Positions 8,717-17,892 of a stretch of 44,901 nucleotides of DNA are shown in pieces; position 1 is the stretch's first letter, and each line of letters starts with the position of its first letter. This DNA comes from an uncultured Verrucomicrobia subdivision 3 bacterium (GTDB lineage Bacteria > Verrucomicrobiota > Verrucomicrobiia > Limisphaerales > UBA11358). The notes beneath the pieces are model-generated. The model was not told the origin of the DNA. It did not search any database and saw nothing but the letters and a program-made list of their open reading frames with translations. The DNA lies in contig CAIZWI010000236.1 in the NCBI GenBank assembly GCA_903936645.1, positions 1 to 44,901 on the forward strand. Reading direction: 5' to 3'. The translations under genes were made by a program, and so were the position numbers.

Positions 8717-9223
8717 ATGAATCGTTATCGCAAATACATCACTTCCACCGTGGGCTTCACCTTCCTCGTGGTGGGGGTCACCGGAGTTATATTTCAGTTC
8801 TTTTTTAAAAACCCCGTGCTGGAGCATATCCACGGCTGGCTTGGGGTGGCGATGGTGGTGGCCGCCAGCTTGCACATGCTGCAAAACTGGCAGCCGCTGC
8901 AAAAATATATGCGCGACGGCCGCGTGCGGCTGCTAATCATCCCGGTGGTGGCGGTCATTGCCCTCGCAGCGTTCGGCCCTTTCGCGTTTGGGTCCCAGAA
9001 ATCACGGCGCGAGGGAAATTTCAATCCCCGGGAAGTGCTCGGCAAACTCGCCCAGGCCAACGCGACGGATGTGGCCAAAGTGTTCGGCAAGGACGTGAAT
9101 GCCATCTTTGGCCAGATGCAAAGCGACGGGCTCCAGACCACCAGCCCCACGCAGAGCATTCAAGAATTGGCCCGGCAAAACCACCGCTCCCCCGAGGGCA
9201 TCTTCCCCTATTTTTTGAAATAG
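8717..9223 (+). CDS. DUF4405-like membrane protein
   Basis: A 168-residue protein with three predicted membrane segments (about residues 9-29, 38-56 and 72-92) and a soluble C-terminal tail of about 75 residues. His37, His39 and His53 lie in HIHGW and LHMLQNW, the histidine pattern of DUF4405 proteins, which resemble cytochrome b-type or ferric-reductase membrane modules. Haem binding is inferred, not shown. The tail contains the repeated-looking phrase DVAKVFGKDVNAIFGQMQSDG and no recognised domain. ATG 8717 starts the first hydrophobic helix; the open frame extends to 8597 but that part is not protein-like. It is divergent from the decayed LytTR gene, which may once have regulated it. Confidence 0.7.
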   Translation: MNRYRKYITSTVGFTFLVVGVTGVIFQFFFKNPVLEHIHGWLGVAMVVAASLHMLQNWQPLQKYMRDGRVRLLIIPVVAVIALAAFGPFAFGSQKSRREGNFNPREVLGKLAQANATDVAKVFGKDVNAIFGQMQSDGLQTTSPTQSIQELARQNHRSPEGIFPYFLK

Positions 9224-9292
9224 CGGATTTAGCTTGATGAGTGGGGATGGCAACGGATTGGCCAACCAGCCTGAGGCGGAACCATGCGCTGG

Positions 9293-9336
9293 ACTCTCCC
9301 CAGCCCAAGGGGAGCGGGTGGGGAGGGTGCTCCCCT
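9293..9336. repeat. REP-like palindromic GC-rich element
   Basis: CTCCCC (9296-9301), GGGGAG (9309-9314), GGGGAG (9320-9325) and CTCCCC (9330-9335) make two alternative hairpins between convergent genes. The sequence type resembles interspersed GC-rich intergenic repeats. No other copy is in this window. It may end transcription from either side. Confidence 0.45.
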
Positions 9337-9354
9337 GCCCCGCCATCCGGCCCA

Positions 9355-10374
9355 TCAAACCGGGGCGGTCCGCAACACCGTGCGCACCCAGGCTTGATTG
9401 GCCAGATACCACTGAATGGTTTCGCGGAGGCCTTGCTCGAACTGGTGCGCCGGGCGCCAGCCCAGTTCGCGTTCCAATTTGCCGGCATCAATTGCATAGC
9501 GCCGGTCATGTCCTGGCCGGTCCGTGACAAACGTGATCAACCGGCGGGAGCCGCCCCCCAGGGCCGGGGCCAGTTCATCCACCAGGTCGCAAATGAGCTG
9601 CACGATGGCCAGATTGTTCCATTCATTATGGCCGCCGATATTGTAGGTCTCCCCCACCCGGCCCCGTTGCAACACGGTCCACAAGGCCGTGGCATGATCG
9701 CGCACGTAGAGCCAGTCGCGCACATTCAGGCCATCGCCGTAGACCGGAATGCAGCGGCGCGCCAGCACGCTTTGAATCACCACGGGGATTAATTTTTCCG
9801 GAAACTGGTATGGCCCGTAGTTGTTGGAGCAATTGGTAATGACCATGGGCAGTCCATACGTATGATGATAGGCCCGCACCAGCAGGTCGCTGGCCGCCTT
9901 GCTGGCCGAATAAGGCGAGTTCGGCGCGTAGGCGGTGGTTTCAGAGAATCGCCCGGCGGGCCCCAACGAACCATAGACTTCATCCGTGGAGACATGATGA
10001 AAACGGCAGCCGGAGAAATCCGCCCCCCACACCGCCCGGCAGGCCTCCAGCAAATGGAAGGTGCCCACCACATTGGTGTGGATAAAATCGCCCGGCCCGC
10101 TGATGGAGCGGTCCACGTGCGACTCGGCGGCGAGATGCAGGACATGGGTGATGGCGTGGCGTGCCACCACGGTCCGCACCGCCGGCTGGTCGCGCAAATC
10201 CACCCGTTCAAACACATACTTGGGGTGCCCCGCCACGGCTGCCAGGTTCTCCAAGTGACCGGCGTAGGTCAGGCAATCCAGGTTGACGAGCGTTTGAATG
10301 ACCGGCTCGTCGATGAGCTGGTGAATAAGATTGGAGCCAATAAAGCCCGCTCCGCCGGTAATCAACAAGTTCAT
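9355..10374 (-). CDS. rfbB: dTDP-glucose 4,6-dehydratase
   Basis: A 339-residue extended short-chain dehydrogenase converting dTDP-D-glucose to dTDP-4-keto-6-deoxy-D-glucose in the cytoplasm. Visible are the NAD-binding GGAGFIG (7-13), the dehydratase triad region STDEVYG (Thr130, Asp131, Glu132) and YSASK (Tyr155, Lys159). [17 protein letters not shown] and [11 protein letters not shown] are also RmlB signatures. ATG 10374 is used because it begins the Rossmann strand; the open frame runs further upstream. The start overlaps the stop of the upstream gene by 4 bp (ATGA), so it is the last gene of a translationally coupled operon. Confidence 0.95.
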   Translation of the reverse strand: MNLLITGGAGFIGSNLIHQLIDEPVIQTLVNLDCLTYAGHLENLAAVAGHPKYVFERVDLRDQPAVRTVVARHAITHVLHLAAESHVDRSISGPGDFIHTNVVGTFHLLEACRAVWGADFSGCRFHHVSTDEVYGSLGPAGRFSETTAYAPNSPYSASKAASDLLVRAYHHTYGLPMVITNCSNNYGPYQFPEKLIPVVIQSVLARRCIPVYGDGLNVRDWLYVRDHATALWTVLQRGRVGETYNIGGHNEWNNLAIVQLICDLVDELAPALGGGSRRLITFVTDRPGHDRRYAIDAGKLERELGWRPAHQFEQGLRETIQWYLANQAWVRTVLRTAPV

Positions 10375-11342
10375 GGCTCCGTTAAATTCCACGGTTGGGC
10401 GGGTTGCCAGTGCTGGAGCGAATCCTCCAGGGCCTCCATGACTGGACGCAGTTTGACGCCGGTGGCCAGCAACTTGGAAACATCCAGCACGCAATTGGAC
10501 CGGGGGGTTTTGGCGGCCAGCCGGTAAAATTCCTCATCACTGGACCAGTATTCCAAGGGGCGGGTCAGTTTCAGCCGCGCCTGGATCAATTCCGCCACCT
10601 GGTGCGTGGTGACAAAGCCAGGATTAGTGACATTATACGTGCCAAACGGCGCGCGCCGCTCCCATAAATCCAGGCACGCCCGCACGAAATCGCGCCGGTG
10701 GGAGATGGAATTCACGTTTTCATAAACCCGGGGGTAATTCTGGATTTTGCTGAGATAATTCCGGGGGCTGTCCACTTCATCAAAGGGAATGCGCATCCGC
10801 CAAATGTAGCTGCTGCCCAGCCCGCTGATGGCGGCTTCCGCCAGGGCCTTGGTGCCGCTGTAAAAACTGCAGGGCGGATCCGGGAAACAAAAGTTGGGCA
10901 GATCGGTCTCGGCATAACCCTGGATGTTTTCAGGCGCGTTGGCCAGCACGGCCCGGCCGGCGGGGGACATCAGGTCTTTCACCGCCTGCCAGCCCTCGGC
11001 GGTGGGGATTTTGGCCCCGGCATAACAGCAGCCGGAGGAAACATGCCCCCACGGCACCCCGGCCACACTGCACGCCTGGGCAATGGTTTGGGGTAAGAGG
11101 AGATTGCCCGCGATGGTCCCGCCTTTGTCCTGTTCACAGGCATCCACATTCGGTTTGCCCGTGTAACCCGCTGCATTAATGACAAACTGGGGCATCACGG
11201 AGCGCAGCAAGGGCAGGAGCACCTCAAAGCGGGTGTAATCCAGTTCGTGCCGGGAGAGCGCCCGGAACTCCCATTGGCGCTGGCGCAGTTCGCTTACAAA
11301 CGCCTGGCCCACATAGCCGGTGCCGCCCAATAATAAGATCAT
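10371..11342 (-). CDS. NRS/ER-like nucleotide-sugar 3,5-epimerase/4-reductase (RmlD-like SDR)
   Basis: A 323-residue extended SDR. GGTGYVG (6-12) binds the nicotinamide cofactor and YSGTK (Tyr161, Lys165) is the catalytic pair. Several stretches recall the plant bifunctional NRS/ER (UER1, the C-terminal half of RHM): [20 protein letters not shown] followed by [30 protein letters not shown] and TPRSN. Those enzymes carry out both 3,5-epimerisation and 4-reduction to make NDP-L-rhamnose. That would explain the lack of rmlC in this operon, but bifunctionality is inferred, and a plain 4-reductase is possible. It is coupled at both ends by 4-bp ATGA overlaps. Confidence 0.8.
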   Translation of the reverse strand: MILLLGGTGYVGQAFVSELRQRQWEFRALSRHELDYTRFEVLLPLLRSVMPQFVINAAGYTGKPNVDACEQDKGGTIAGNLLLPQTIAQACSVAGVPWGHVSSGCCYAGAKIPTAEGWQAVKDLMSPAGRAVLANAPENIQGYAETDLPNFCFPDPPCSFYSGTKALAEAAISGLGSSYIWRMRIPFDEVDSPRNYLSKIQNYPRVYENVNSISHRRDFVRACLDLWERRAPFGTYNVTNPGFVTTHQVAELIQARLKLTRPLEYWSSDEEFYRLAAKTPRSNCVLDVSKLLATGVKLRPVMEALEDSLQHWQPAQPWNLTEP

Positions 11343-12226
11343 GGCGTGGCAGCGGATGGTTGCGCCTCAGCGAGGACTTGGTTTTCAAGATAATCCCGGT
11401 ATTCGCACCGGGGCATTTGCCGGGTGAGCGCGGCCAGCTCGGACAGGGATAGAAAACCGGCGGCATAAGCCGCCTCCTCAGGGCACCCGATCTTGATACC
11501 TGCGCGCTTTTCAATGGTCTGCACATACGCACTTGCCTCGTGCAGGCTGCTGCTGGTGCCGGCATCCAGCCAGGCGAAGCCCCGGGGCAGGCGCTGCACC
11601 CGCAAGTCCCCGCGCCGGAGGTAGGTACTGTTCACATCGGTGATTTCCAGTTCCCCGCGGGCGGAGGGTTGCAGCCCCTGGCAAATGGCCAGCACAGAAT
11701 TATCATATATATAAAACCCCGGTACCGCGTAATTGCTCTTGGGCGTGCGCGGCTTTTCCTCGATGGAGATGGCGCGGCCGTCAGTATCAAACTCAATCAC
11801 CCCATAACGCTCGGGATCCTGCACATGATACCCAAAGAGCGTGGCCCCGGACCGAAACTCCGCCACGGCCCGCTGCAGGGTGTCACTCCCGTAAAAGATA
11901 TTATCCCCCAGAATCAGGGCCACCGGGCCGGTGCCCACAAAGGACTCGGCAATGAGGAATGCCTGGGCGATGCCGGCCGGCCGGGCCTGTTCGCGATATT
12001 CTATGGCCAGGCCCCACGCCCGGCCATCCCCCAGCAATTGCCGGAAGCGCGGCAGTTCCCCCGGGGTGGAAATCAGGCAAATCTCGCGGATGCCCCCCTC
12101 GATCAACGTCGTGAGGGCATAATAAATCATGGGCTTGTCATACACCGGTTGCAACTGTTTACTCGCCACCAAGGTGAGCGGAAACAGCCGCGAGCCCGTG
12201 CCGCCGGCTAAAATGATTCCCTTCAT
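11339..12226 (-). CDS. rfbA: Glucose-1-phosphate thymidylyltransferase
   Basis: A 295-residue nucleotidyltransferase that makes dTDP-glucose from dTTP and glucose-1-phosphate, the first step toward dTDP-rhamnose. The N-terminal GGTGSRLFPLT loop (8-18), KQLQPVYDKPMIYY, the metal-binding LGDNIFYG and the FYIYDNSV stretch are RmlA signatures. Length is normal. It is the first gene of the minus-strand operon and its stop overlaps the next start by 4 bp. No clear promoter is recognised in the 167 bp between it and tRNA-Pro. Confidence 0.95.
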   Translation of the reverse strand: MKGIILAGGTGSRLFPLTLVASKQLQPVYDKPMIYYALTTLIEGGIREICLISTPGELPRFRQLLGDGRAWGLAIEYREQARPAGIAQAFLIAESFVGTGPVALILGDNIFYGSDTLQRAVAEFRSGATLFGYHVQDPERYGVIEFDTDGRAISIEEKPRTPKSNYAVPGFYIYDNSVLAICQGLQPSARGELEITDVNSTYLRRGDLRVQRLPRGFAWLDAGTSSSLHEASAYVQTIEKRAGIKIGCPEEAAYAAGFLSLSELAALTRQMPRCEYRDYLENQVLAEAQPSAATP

Positions 12227-12393
12227 GTCCCGCTAACCTAGCCCTTCCACCCCGGCAAAGAAATCCCAAAGTGCCTGCCGCGGGCTTGAGTTTGCTGGCC
12301 GGCCCACAAGTTTCCGCCCCCCGGCCAACCTAATCTGCATCGCGACCATATTTATATTGCTTACGCCGAAAATCATGGGATGATACCAGTAGT

Positions 12394-12471
12394 CGGAGCG
12401 TAGCTCAGCCTGGCTAGAGCACTTGGTTTGGGACCAAGACGTCGCAGGTTCGAATCCTGTCGCTCCGACCA
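12394..12471 (+). tRNA. tRNA-Pro (TGG)
   Basis: Full cloverleaf of 78 nt. The acceptor arm is CGGAGCG/CGCTCCG with discriminator A and encoded CCA. The anticodon stem is CTTGG/CCAAG around loop TTTGGGA (anticodon TGG), and the T arm contains GGTTCGAATCC. It reads Pro CCA and, with wobble, other CCN codons. Confidence 0.97.
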
Positions 12472-12739
12472 TTTCATCTCCCGCTTAAAAAATCAGTATC
12501 GTTGTCTCCCCTGCCCCGGTTCAAACCAACTGACGTATCGACAGCATTTTAGCCACATTTTAGCCCCCAACCAGCATTAGGATGGTGCTTTTTGGACACC
12601 GCTTAACTGGCCAATTATTATGTCAGTGGACAAAATCGAACAGAGTGAATTTTGGTCGAATGATTTCTACGGGCACAGATGGTGGCGATTTGCGGGGGAA
12701 AATGGACGTTTTTAAGAATTTAACCTGAAATCAATCAAC
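12472..12739. other. Intergenic region between tRNA-Pro and the glnK promoter
   Basis: No gene is seen. It holds a tandem 10-bp direct repeat CATTTTAGCC (12545-12554 and 12556-12565) and a loose dyad GGTG...CACC at 12584-12600. Enhancer sites for a sigma-54 activator would be expected in this stretch, but no clear NtrC-type site was recognised. Confidence 0.4.
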
Positions 12740-12755
12740 TGGCATCCACCTTGCT
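12740..12755 (+). promoter_or_regulatory. Sigma-54 promoter of glnK-amtB
   Basis: TGGCAT-CCACC-TTGCT matches the -24/-12 consensus TGGCAC-N5-TTGCW, with the invariant GG and GC exactly 10 nt apart. Transcription should start near 12766, leaving a leader of about 125 nt. Control of glnK-amtB by RpoN and a nitrogen-responsive activator is established in proteobacteria and is inferred here. Confidence 0.8.
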
Positions 12756-12880
12756 TCGGACCTCTTGTGCCAATTACAGCCATCACAAGCTGGGTAGTGT
12801 GCATCCGCCCGGTCGGCGAATGTGAGTTGCGCCGGGAAACCGGACGCAAGATTGGCCCGGTAAGACGCAGCTCAAAATAA

Positions 12881-13231
<351 letters not shown>

Positions 13232-13268
13232 ACCCCAACCCCATTTGAACCTTACTCACAATAAACAC

Positions 13269-14840
13269 ATGAAAAGACACTTTTTAACCCTTGCTTTGCT
13301 GGCCACGACCGCTTTTGGTGCTTTAACCCTGCGGGCCGACGACACAAACATGGCCGCTGCGGCCACTGCCGCCACTAATGCGGTGGCTGCCGCCACGAAC
13401 GCGGCTCCGGCCACGCCGGCCCCCCTGCCGACCGGCACCATGGATCAACGCGTCGCGGCTTTGGAGGCTTACATTGCCAACACTGATCCAACCGCTCCGT
13501 TGAAGGATACCAATGGAACCCAGACCGCGACCACGGTCATCATCGGGAACCCCGGTCCTGGTCATAATGCCTGGCTGCTCACCAGCACGGCCTTGGTGTT
13601 ATTCATGACCCTGCCCGGTCTCGCGCTGTTTTACGGCGGCTTGGTGCGCAAAAAGAATGTGCTCTCCGTGCTGGCCCAATGCTTTTTGATCACCGGTTTG
13701 GTAACCATCCTGTGGGTGATCTGCGGTTATTCCCAGATTTTTGCCGGTACGGGAGCGTCGGCCAAGGAAGACGTGATCAACGGGATTGTTGGCAGTCCGA
13801 AGATCGACTTCATGCTGAACAATGTGACGTCGGCGCCGAATTCCAATTACTCCTACTGGGTTTCGGAAAACGTCTATGCCATGTTCCAGCTGATGTTTGC
13901 CATCATCACTCCGGCACTGATCATCGGCGGTATTGCCGAGCGCATGAAATTTTCCGCCATTCTGATATTCATGACCCTCTGGATGTTCATAGTTTATTTC
14001 ACCCAAGGCCACATGGTATGGGGTATTAACGGCATCATGAACGGCGTGTGGAATGCCAATGCGAAAATCAAGGCCATTGACTTCGCCGGTGGTACGGTGG
14101 TGCACATGACTTCCGGATGGACGGCCCTGGTGCTTGCCTTGATTTTGGGCAAGCGCGTGGGCTTTGGCAAAGAGAACTTCGCGCCGCATAGCATCGTTTT
14201 GTGCTACATCGGCACGGGCATGCTCTGGGTGGGTTGGTACGGTTTCAACTCGGGGTCGGCGGTCGCGGCTGACGTCGTGGCGGCCAATGCCTTCACCACT
14301 ACGACCATTGCCACTGCGGTCGCCTCCTTCGTATGGCCCATGATCGAATGGATCGTCAAGGGCAAGCCCAGCGTTCTGGGTTTCTGTTCCGGTGCCGTGG
14401 CCGGGCTGGTGGTCATTACCCCGGCTTGCGGTTTCGTCACGCCGCAGGGCTCCATCGCCATCGGGGTCGCCGCCGGTATCATCCCCTGGTTCTTTGTGTT
14501 CAAAGTCAAGGGCTGGTTCGGTTATGACGACGCGCTGGACACCTTCGGGGTACATGCGGTTGGCGGTACGTTGGGAGCCATCATGACGGGTATGCTGGCG
14601 CGTAATGTGGCCAATGCCAACCTCGCCACCAACCTCAAGGCGTACGTGACGGACAGCCTGTTCCAACCGTTGCTCTGGGAACAGCTCAAAGCGGTCGGGA
14701 TTACGCTGGCCCTGGTCATTCCCAGCACGATCATCATTGCTTACATCACCAAGGCGCTGGTCGGTCTGCGTCCGACGGAAGAAGTTGAAGTGGCCGGTCT
14801 GGATATTGCCGAACACGGCGAGGAAGGCTACCACAGCTAA
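13269..14840 (+). CDS. amtB: Ammonium transporter
   Basis: A 523-residue Amt channel protein of the inner membrane that conducts ammonium into the cell. After a signal peptide (residues 1-23) there is an Ala/Thr/Asn/Pro-rich segment of about 75 residues containing MDQRVAALEAYI, then eleven predicted membrane helices. The twin pore histidines are His279 (HMTSGW) and His429 (HAVGGT). LALFYGGLVRKKNVLS is the helix-1 signature. The soluble N-terminal extension is longer than in E. coli AmtB. It is co-transcribed with glnK and closed by a strong terminator. Confidence 0.95.
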   Translation: MKRHFLTLALLATTAFGALTLRADDTNMAAAATAATNAVAAATNAAPATPAPLPTGTMDQRVAALEAYIANTDPTAPLKDTNGTQTATTVIIGNPGPGHNAWLLTSTALVLFMTLPGLALFYGGLVRKKNVLSVLAQCFLITGLVTILWVICGYSQIFAGTGASAKEDVINGIVGSPKIDFMLNNVTSAPNSNYSYWVSENVYAMFQLMFAIITPALIIGGIAERMKFSAILIFMTLWMFIVYFTQGHMVWGINGIMNGVWNANAKIKAIDFAGGTVVHMTSGWTALVLALILGKRVGFGKENFAPHSIVLCYIGTGMLWVGWYGFNSGSAVAADVVAANAFTTTTIATAVASFVWPMIEWIVKGKPSVLGFCSGAVAGLVVITPACGFVTPQGSIAIGVAAGIIPWFFVFKVKGWFGYDDALDTFGVHAVGGTLGAIMTGMLARNVANANLATNLKAYVTDSLFQPLLWEQLKAVGITLALVIPSTIIIAYITKALVGLRPTEEVEVAGLDIAEHGEEGYHS

Positions 14841-14859
14841 GGCTTAGATTAGAATCGTC

Positions 14860-14902
14860 ACGCCGGTGGTTGACGCAAGTCACCACCGGCGTTTTGCTTT
14901 TT
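14860..14902 (+). terminator. Rho-independent terminator after amtB
   Basis: A 10-bp stem ACGCCGGTGG (14860-14869) / CCACCGGCGT (14883-14892), extended by TGAC/GTCA around a GCAA tetraloop, with TTTTGCTTTTT behind it. It lies between convergent genes. Confidence 0.9.
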
Positions 14903-14975
14903 GGGGCCTTGCGGATATTTCAATGGAGGCCGGGTGATCCCCGGCGGCGGCCAGCCAGTCAGCCGAGTAACCGCA

Positions 14976-15821
14976 TCACCGGACTTGAACCACCAGGGCG
15001 GTGACGTTGTCGCGACCATCCCGGGCAATGGCGGCTTCCACCAAGCGGCGCGCTGGATTGGGGGGGAGCGATGGAGCCGGGGAGGCACGCAACAATTCCA
15101 GCAGTGAGTGATCATACAACCCCTCCACCAACCCATCCGTGCACAGCAGAAATTGATCGCCCGGGGCCATGGCAATGGAACCCACCTGGGGGTCCACAAA
15201 CTGATTGCCACCGCCGAGGGCCTTTTGGAGGACATTCCGCCGGGGATGGGTGCGGGCTTCCCGTTCATTAATTTTCCCTTCACGAAAGAGCCAGCCCACG
15301 TAAGTATCATCCTGGCTGAGTTGGTGGATGCCACCCGCTGGGGGAAGATGATAAATACGACTGTCGCCCACATGGCCAAAGTACATGCGTCCCGGGGTAA
15401 ACCAGCACAGGCTCAACGTCGCCTCCATATCCGCACATTCATCGTAAGAACTGCCCAGGTACTTGAGTGCCCGATGAACCTGTTGGAATAATTCAGTGAG
15501 CACGCCACCGGCTTCGGCCAGGGACCGGCGTTCGGGGCGGCGGAAGGCGTGCGGCAACAAGGTGGTAATTTTATCCACGGCAATCCGGCTGGCATACTCG
15601 CCAGCCATGGCCCCGCCCATGCCATCGCTCACGGCAAAAGCAAAATCCGCGCTGCCAGTGTCCGCCTCCCCAATTTTGCCGAGATGCTCCACCTTCGTGG
15701 CATCAAACTTCAACCCCAGGAAGGCATCCTCATTATTGGTCCGCACCCGTCCGCGATCGGTCATGCCATCCCAGTGGAGAGTGGGCGTGGTTTTGGGGCG
15801 GGTGGCTTTGGGCTTGGGCAT
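14976..15821 (-). CDS. PP2C-family Ser/Thr protein phosphatase
   Basis: A 281-residue metal-dependent phosphatase. Motifs in order: RTNNED (27-32), SDGMGG with Asp66 binding the metal pair, GHVGDSR near 150, TDGL near 230, and DNVTALVV at the C-terminus. A basic 15-residue N-terminus precedes the fold, and there is no signal or membrane segment, so it is cytoplasmic. It starts 6 nt after the stop of the small kinase-like gene, so the two are probably one transcript. Stp-type phosphatases reverse Hanks kinases; here the partner would be the short kinase next door. Confidence 0.92.
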   Translation of the reverse strand: MPKPKATRPKTTPTLHWDGMTDRGRVRTNNEDAFLGLKFDATKVEHLGKIGEADTGSADFAFAVSDGMGGAMAGEYASRIAVDKITTLLPHAFRRPERRSLAEAGGVLTELFQQVHRALKYLGSSYDECADMEATLSLCWFTPGRMYFGHVGDSRIYHLPPAGGIHQLSQDDTYVGWLFREGKINEREARTHPRRNVLQKALGGGNQFVDPQVGSIAMAPGDQFLLCTDGLVEGLYDHSLLELLRASPAPSLPPNPARRLVEAAIARDGRDNVTALVVQVR

Positions 15822-15827
15822 GGATGA

Positions 15828-16211
15828 TTATTTGGCCTCCGGCAACAGGGTGGCAAATTCAAAATCAATCAAACAGAAGCGTCCATCGGACTGGCGGTAC
15901 GTGACGTTGCGCATGTCGGGATCGTCATGGCGCACGCCGTAGGGCAGCAACTCGGCAAACAAACTGGCACGACGCTCCTCATCCAGATGATTTACCCGGG
16001 TGCCGCAATTAGTGGTGATGATCCGCAATTTTGCCGGATCGGCTTCCAACAGGCGGGGCACGAAATGGCAGCCGCGCTGCTCCAGGTGCCGTAGGACGCG
16101 CACCTCGTTGTCGTAGCGCATTTGGGCGTCGGACCCGTGGTAGGTCTTTTCCACCCGGCCGTCGAAACTGAGGCGGACCGTGGCGCGGAGGGTGTCTTTG
16201 ACTTGCAGCAT
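15828..16211 (-). CDS. Minimal kinase-fold protein (Hanks/RIO/APH-like), 127 residues
   Basis: A very short protein that keeps the key kinase motifs. Lys22 in VEKTYHG could be the ATP lysine, Glu36 in YDNEVRVL the helix-C glutamate. His95-x-Asp97...Asn102 gives the catalytic loop with the canonical HxD-x4-N spacing, and Asp116-Phe117-Glu118 stands for DFG. There is no glycine-rich loop and almost no C-lobe after DFE, so it is about half the size of a normal kinase domain. It is adjacent to a PP2C phosphatase in the same operon. Protein kinase activity is inferred; it could be a pseudokinase or act on a small molecule. Confidence 0.7.
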   Translation of the reverse strand: MLQVKDTLRATVRLSFDGRVEKTYHGSDAQMRYDNEVRVLRHLEQRGCHFVPRLLEADPAKLRIITTNCGTRVNHLDEERRASLFAELLPYGVRHDDPDMRNVTYRQSDGRFCLIDFEFATLLPEAK

Positions 16212-16351
16212 AGTCGGCGATTCAAGTGAGCGCTTAAAGCGGGGGGATTACAACTTAAAAATTTAGCGATGCGAGTAGGCGGCCGGAACGCCACGATAGA
16301 ATTCCACGGGCGCAATTCCACTCGACATGGTTTTAAATTAACCATTAAATC

Positions 16352-16357
16352 GGAGGA
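16352..16357 (+). promoter_or_regulatory. Ribosome binding site of the GH140-like gene
   Basis: GGAGGA, 8 nt before ATG 16366. It is one of few clear Shine-Dalgarno sequences in the window and supports this start over ATG 16372. Confidence 0.7.
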
Positions 16358-16365
16358 CACTCCAA

Positions 16366-17892
16366 ATGACTATGAAGCCAAGGTTTAACCCACTGGCCAG
16401 CCTAACCATCCTGCTCACCCTGGGAGCGGTGTTGGCCGCCTTGGCCGGGGTAAATGAAGCGGCGCCCACCGAATTCAGGTCGCTACCCGCTCTCCGCGTT
16501 CACCCGGCGGGGCATTATTTAGAAACGACCGACGGCCGGCCCTTTTTCTGGCTCGGCGACACCGGCTGGAAAGTGATTCATTGCCTGTCGCCGGCTGATG
16601 CCAGTTATTATCTCCATACCCGGGCGCGCCAAGGGTTCACCGTCGTGCAAATGATGGTGCTGGACGAGAACGACGGGATTACGGAAACGAATGCCCTCGG
16701 CGAATTACCATTCATTGGCGGCGATCCCGCCCGGCCGAACGACCGTTTTTTTGACCGGGTGGTGGCGGTGGCGGATGCGGCGGCCGCCGTGGGTTTGTAC
16801 GTGGCCCTGCTCCCTGCATGGGGCGATCAACTCACCGCTCCCTGGGGCAAGGGCCCCCGGATTTTCCGGAGGGACAACCTGCCCATTGGGCGCGGGTATG
16901 CCGATTATTTGGGCCACCGGTTGCGGGGCCGAGGGAATGTGATTTGGATGCTGGGCGGCGACCGCCCCGCGAAACTGGATGGGGGCCGGCCGAAAGAGTG
17001 GCCGCAGGTTCCCGCCGCCGCCGCCGGGTTTTCGGCGGATTATGACTGGACCCCGGTCTGGGCGGCTTTCGCCAGCGGCCTGGCGGAAGGCCAGGGCAAA
17101 GCCCCACTCATCTTATACCACCCACAGGCGGGCACCTACCGCACCTCGCGCTTTTTGGCCGGGGCCCCCTGGCTTTCGGTGAATGGCATGCAAAGTGGTC
17201 ATGGTGGAGGACATGACATACCGGTTTGGGACTGGGTGGCCGAGGATTGGGCCGCAACCCCGGCAAAGCCCACGCTAGATCTGGAGCCCAACTATGAAGA
17301 TCACCCTTATAATCCCTGGCCCCAGTGGGATCCGGCGAACGGTTATTTTCGCGATCATGACGCGCGCAAGCAAACTTACCGTTCCGTGTTTGCCGGTGCC
17401 TGTGGCGTGACGTACGGCAATCATGCCGTCTGGCAATTTGCCGGATCTGGGGCAGAGGTCATCAATCATGCGGACCGGGATTGGCGGAGTGCGCTGTTTT
17501 CTCCTGCGGGCCGGCAGATGGGATATTTGCGGCAGTTGATCGAATCGCGCCCGTTCTTTGCGCGCATGCCCGACCAGACGCTTATCGGCGGCGACGCTGG
17601 CAAAGGAGGCTGGCACCTGCAAGCCACCCGTGACCACGAAGGAACTTACGCTTTCATTTATTTTCCGGCCAACGACCAGCCGGCGACGATTGATTTGGCC
17701 CGGTTAAAGGCGCAAAAACTTCGCGCGTGGTGGTATGACCCGCGCACGGGCATCGGAACCCTGATCGGGGAACTTCCGGGTGGCACCCCGCACGAGTTTC
17801 GCAGCCCGCCCCAAGGCCCGGATTGGGTGCTGGTGCTGGATGACACGGCCAAAAACTATCCCCCGCCCGGTTTGGAATATTTTGGCCGGTGA
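16366..17892 (+). CDS. Exported glycoside hydrolase, DUF4038 / GH140-like
   Basis: A 508-residue protein with a signal peptide (about 1-32) and a (beta/alpha)8 barrel of the DUF4038 family from about 45 to 420, then a short C-terminal beta domain. FFWLGDTGW near residue 62 is the family hallmark. Asp199 in WMLGGDRP and Glu307 in LDLEPNYE correspond to the catalytic Asp and Glu reported for the GH140 apiosidase of Bacteroides. GH140 releases apiose from rhamnogalacturonan-II. DUF4038 proteins are diverse, so substrate is uncertain. The GH29 and GH127 genes upstream in the window fit a pectin role. Confidence 0.8.
   Translation: MTMKPRFNPLASLTILLTLGAVLAALAGVNEAAPTEFRSLPALRVHPAGHYLETTDGRPFFWLGDTGWKVIHCLSPADASYYLHTRARQGFTVVQMMVLDENDGITETNALGELPFIGGDPARPNDRFFDRVVAVADAAAAVGLYVALLPAWGDQLTAPWGKGPRIFRRDNLPIGRGYADYLGHRLRGRGNVIWMLGGDRPAKLDGGRPKEWPQVPAAAAGFSADYDWTPVWAAFASGLAEGQGKAPLILYHPQAGTYRTSRFLAGAPWLSVNGMQSGHGGGHDIPVWDWVAEDWAATPAKPTLDLEPNYEDHPYNPWPQWDPANGYFRDHDARKQTYRSVFAGACGVTYGNHAVWQFAGSGAEVINHADRDWRSALFSPAGRQMGYLRQLIESRPFFARMPDQTLIGGDAGKGGWHLQATRDHEGTYAFIYFPANDQPATIDLARLKAQKLRAWWYDPRTGIGTLIGELPGGTPHEFRSPPQGPDWVLVLDDTAKNYPPPGLEYFGR

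Noticed and set aside
12233..12472. Minus-strand reading frame with GATGFEPATSWSQTKCSSQAE
   Set aside because: It is the antisense of tRNA-Pro, a well-known spurious translation.
12584..12600. GGTG...CACC dyad as an NtrC enhancer
   Set aside because: NtrC sites have GCAC/GGTGC in the opposite arrangement; the match is poor.
13599..14834. 411-codon minus-strand frame opposite amtB
   Set aside because: Antisense shadow of a transporter with clear helices and pore histidines.
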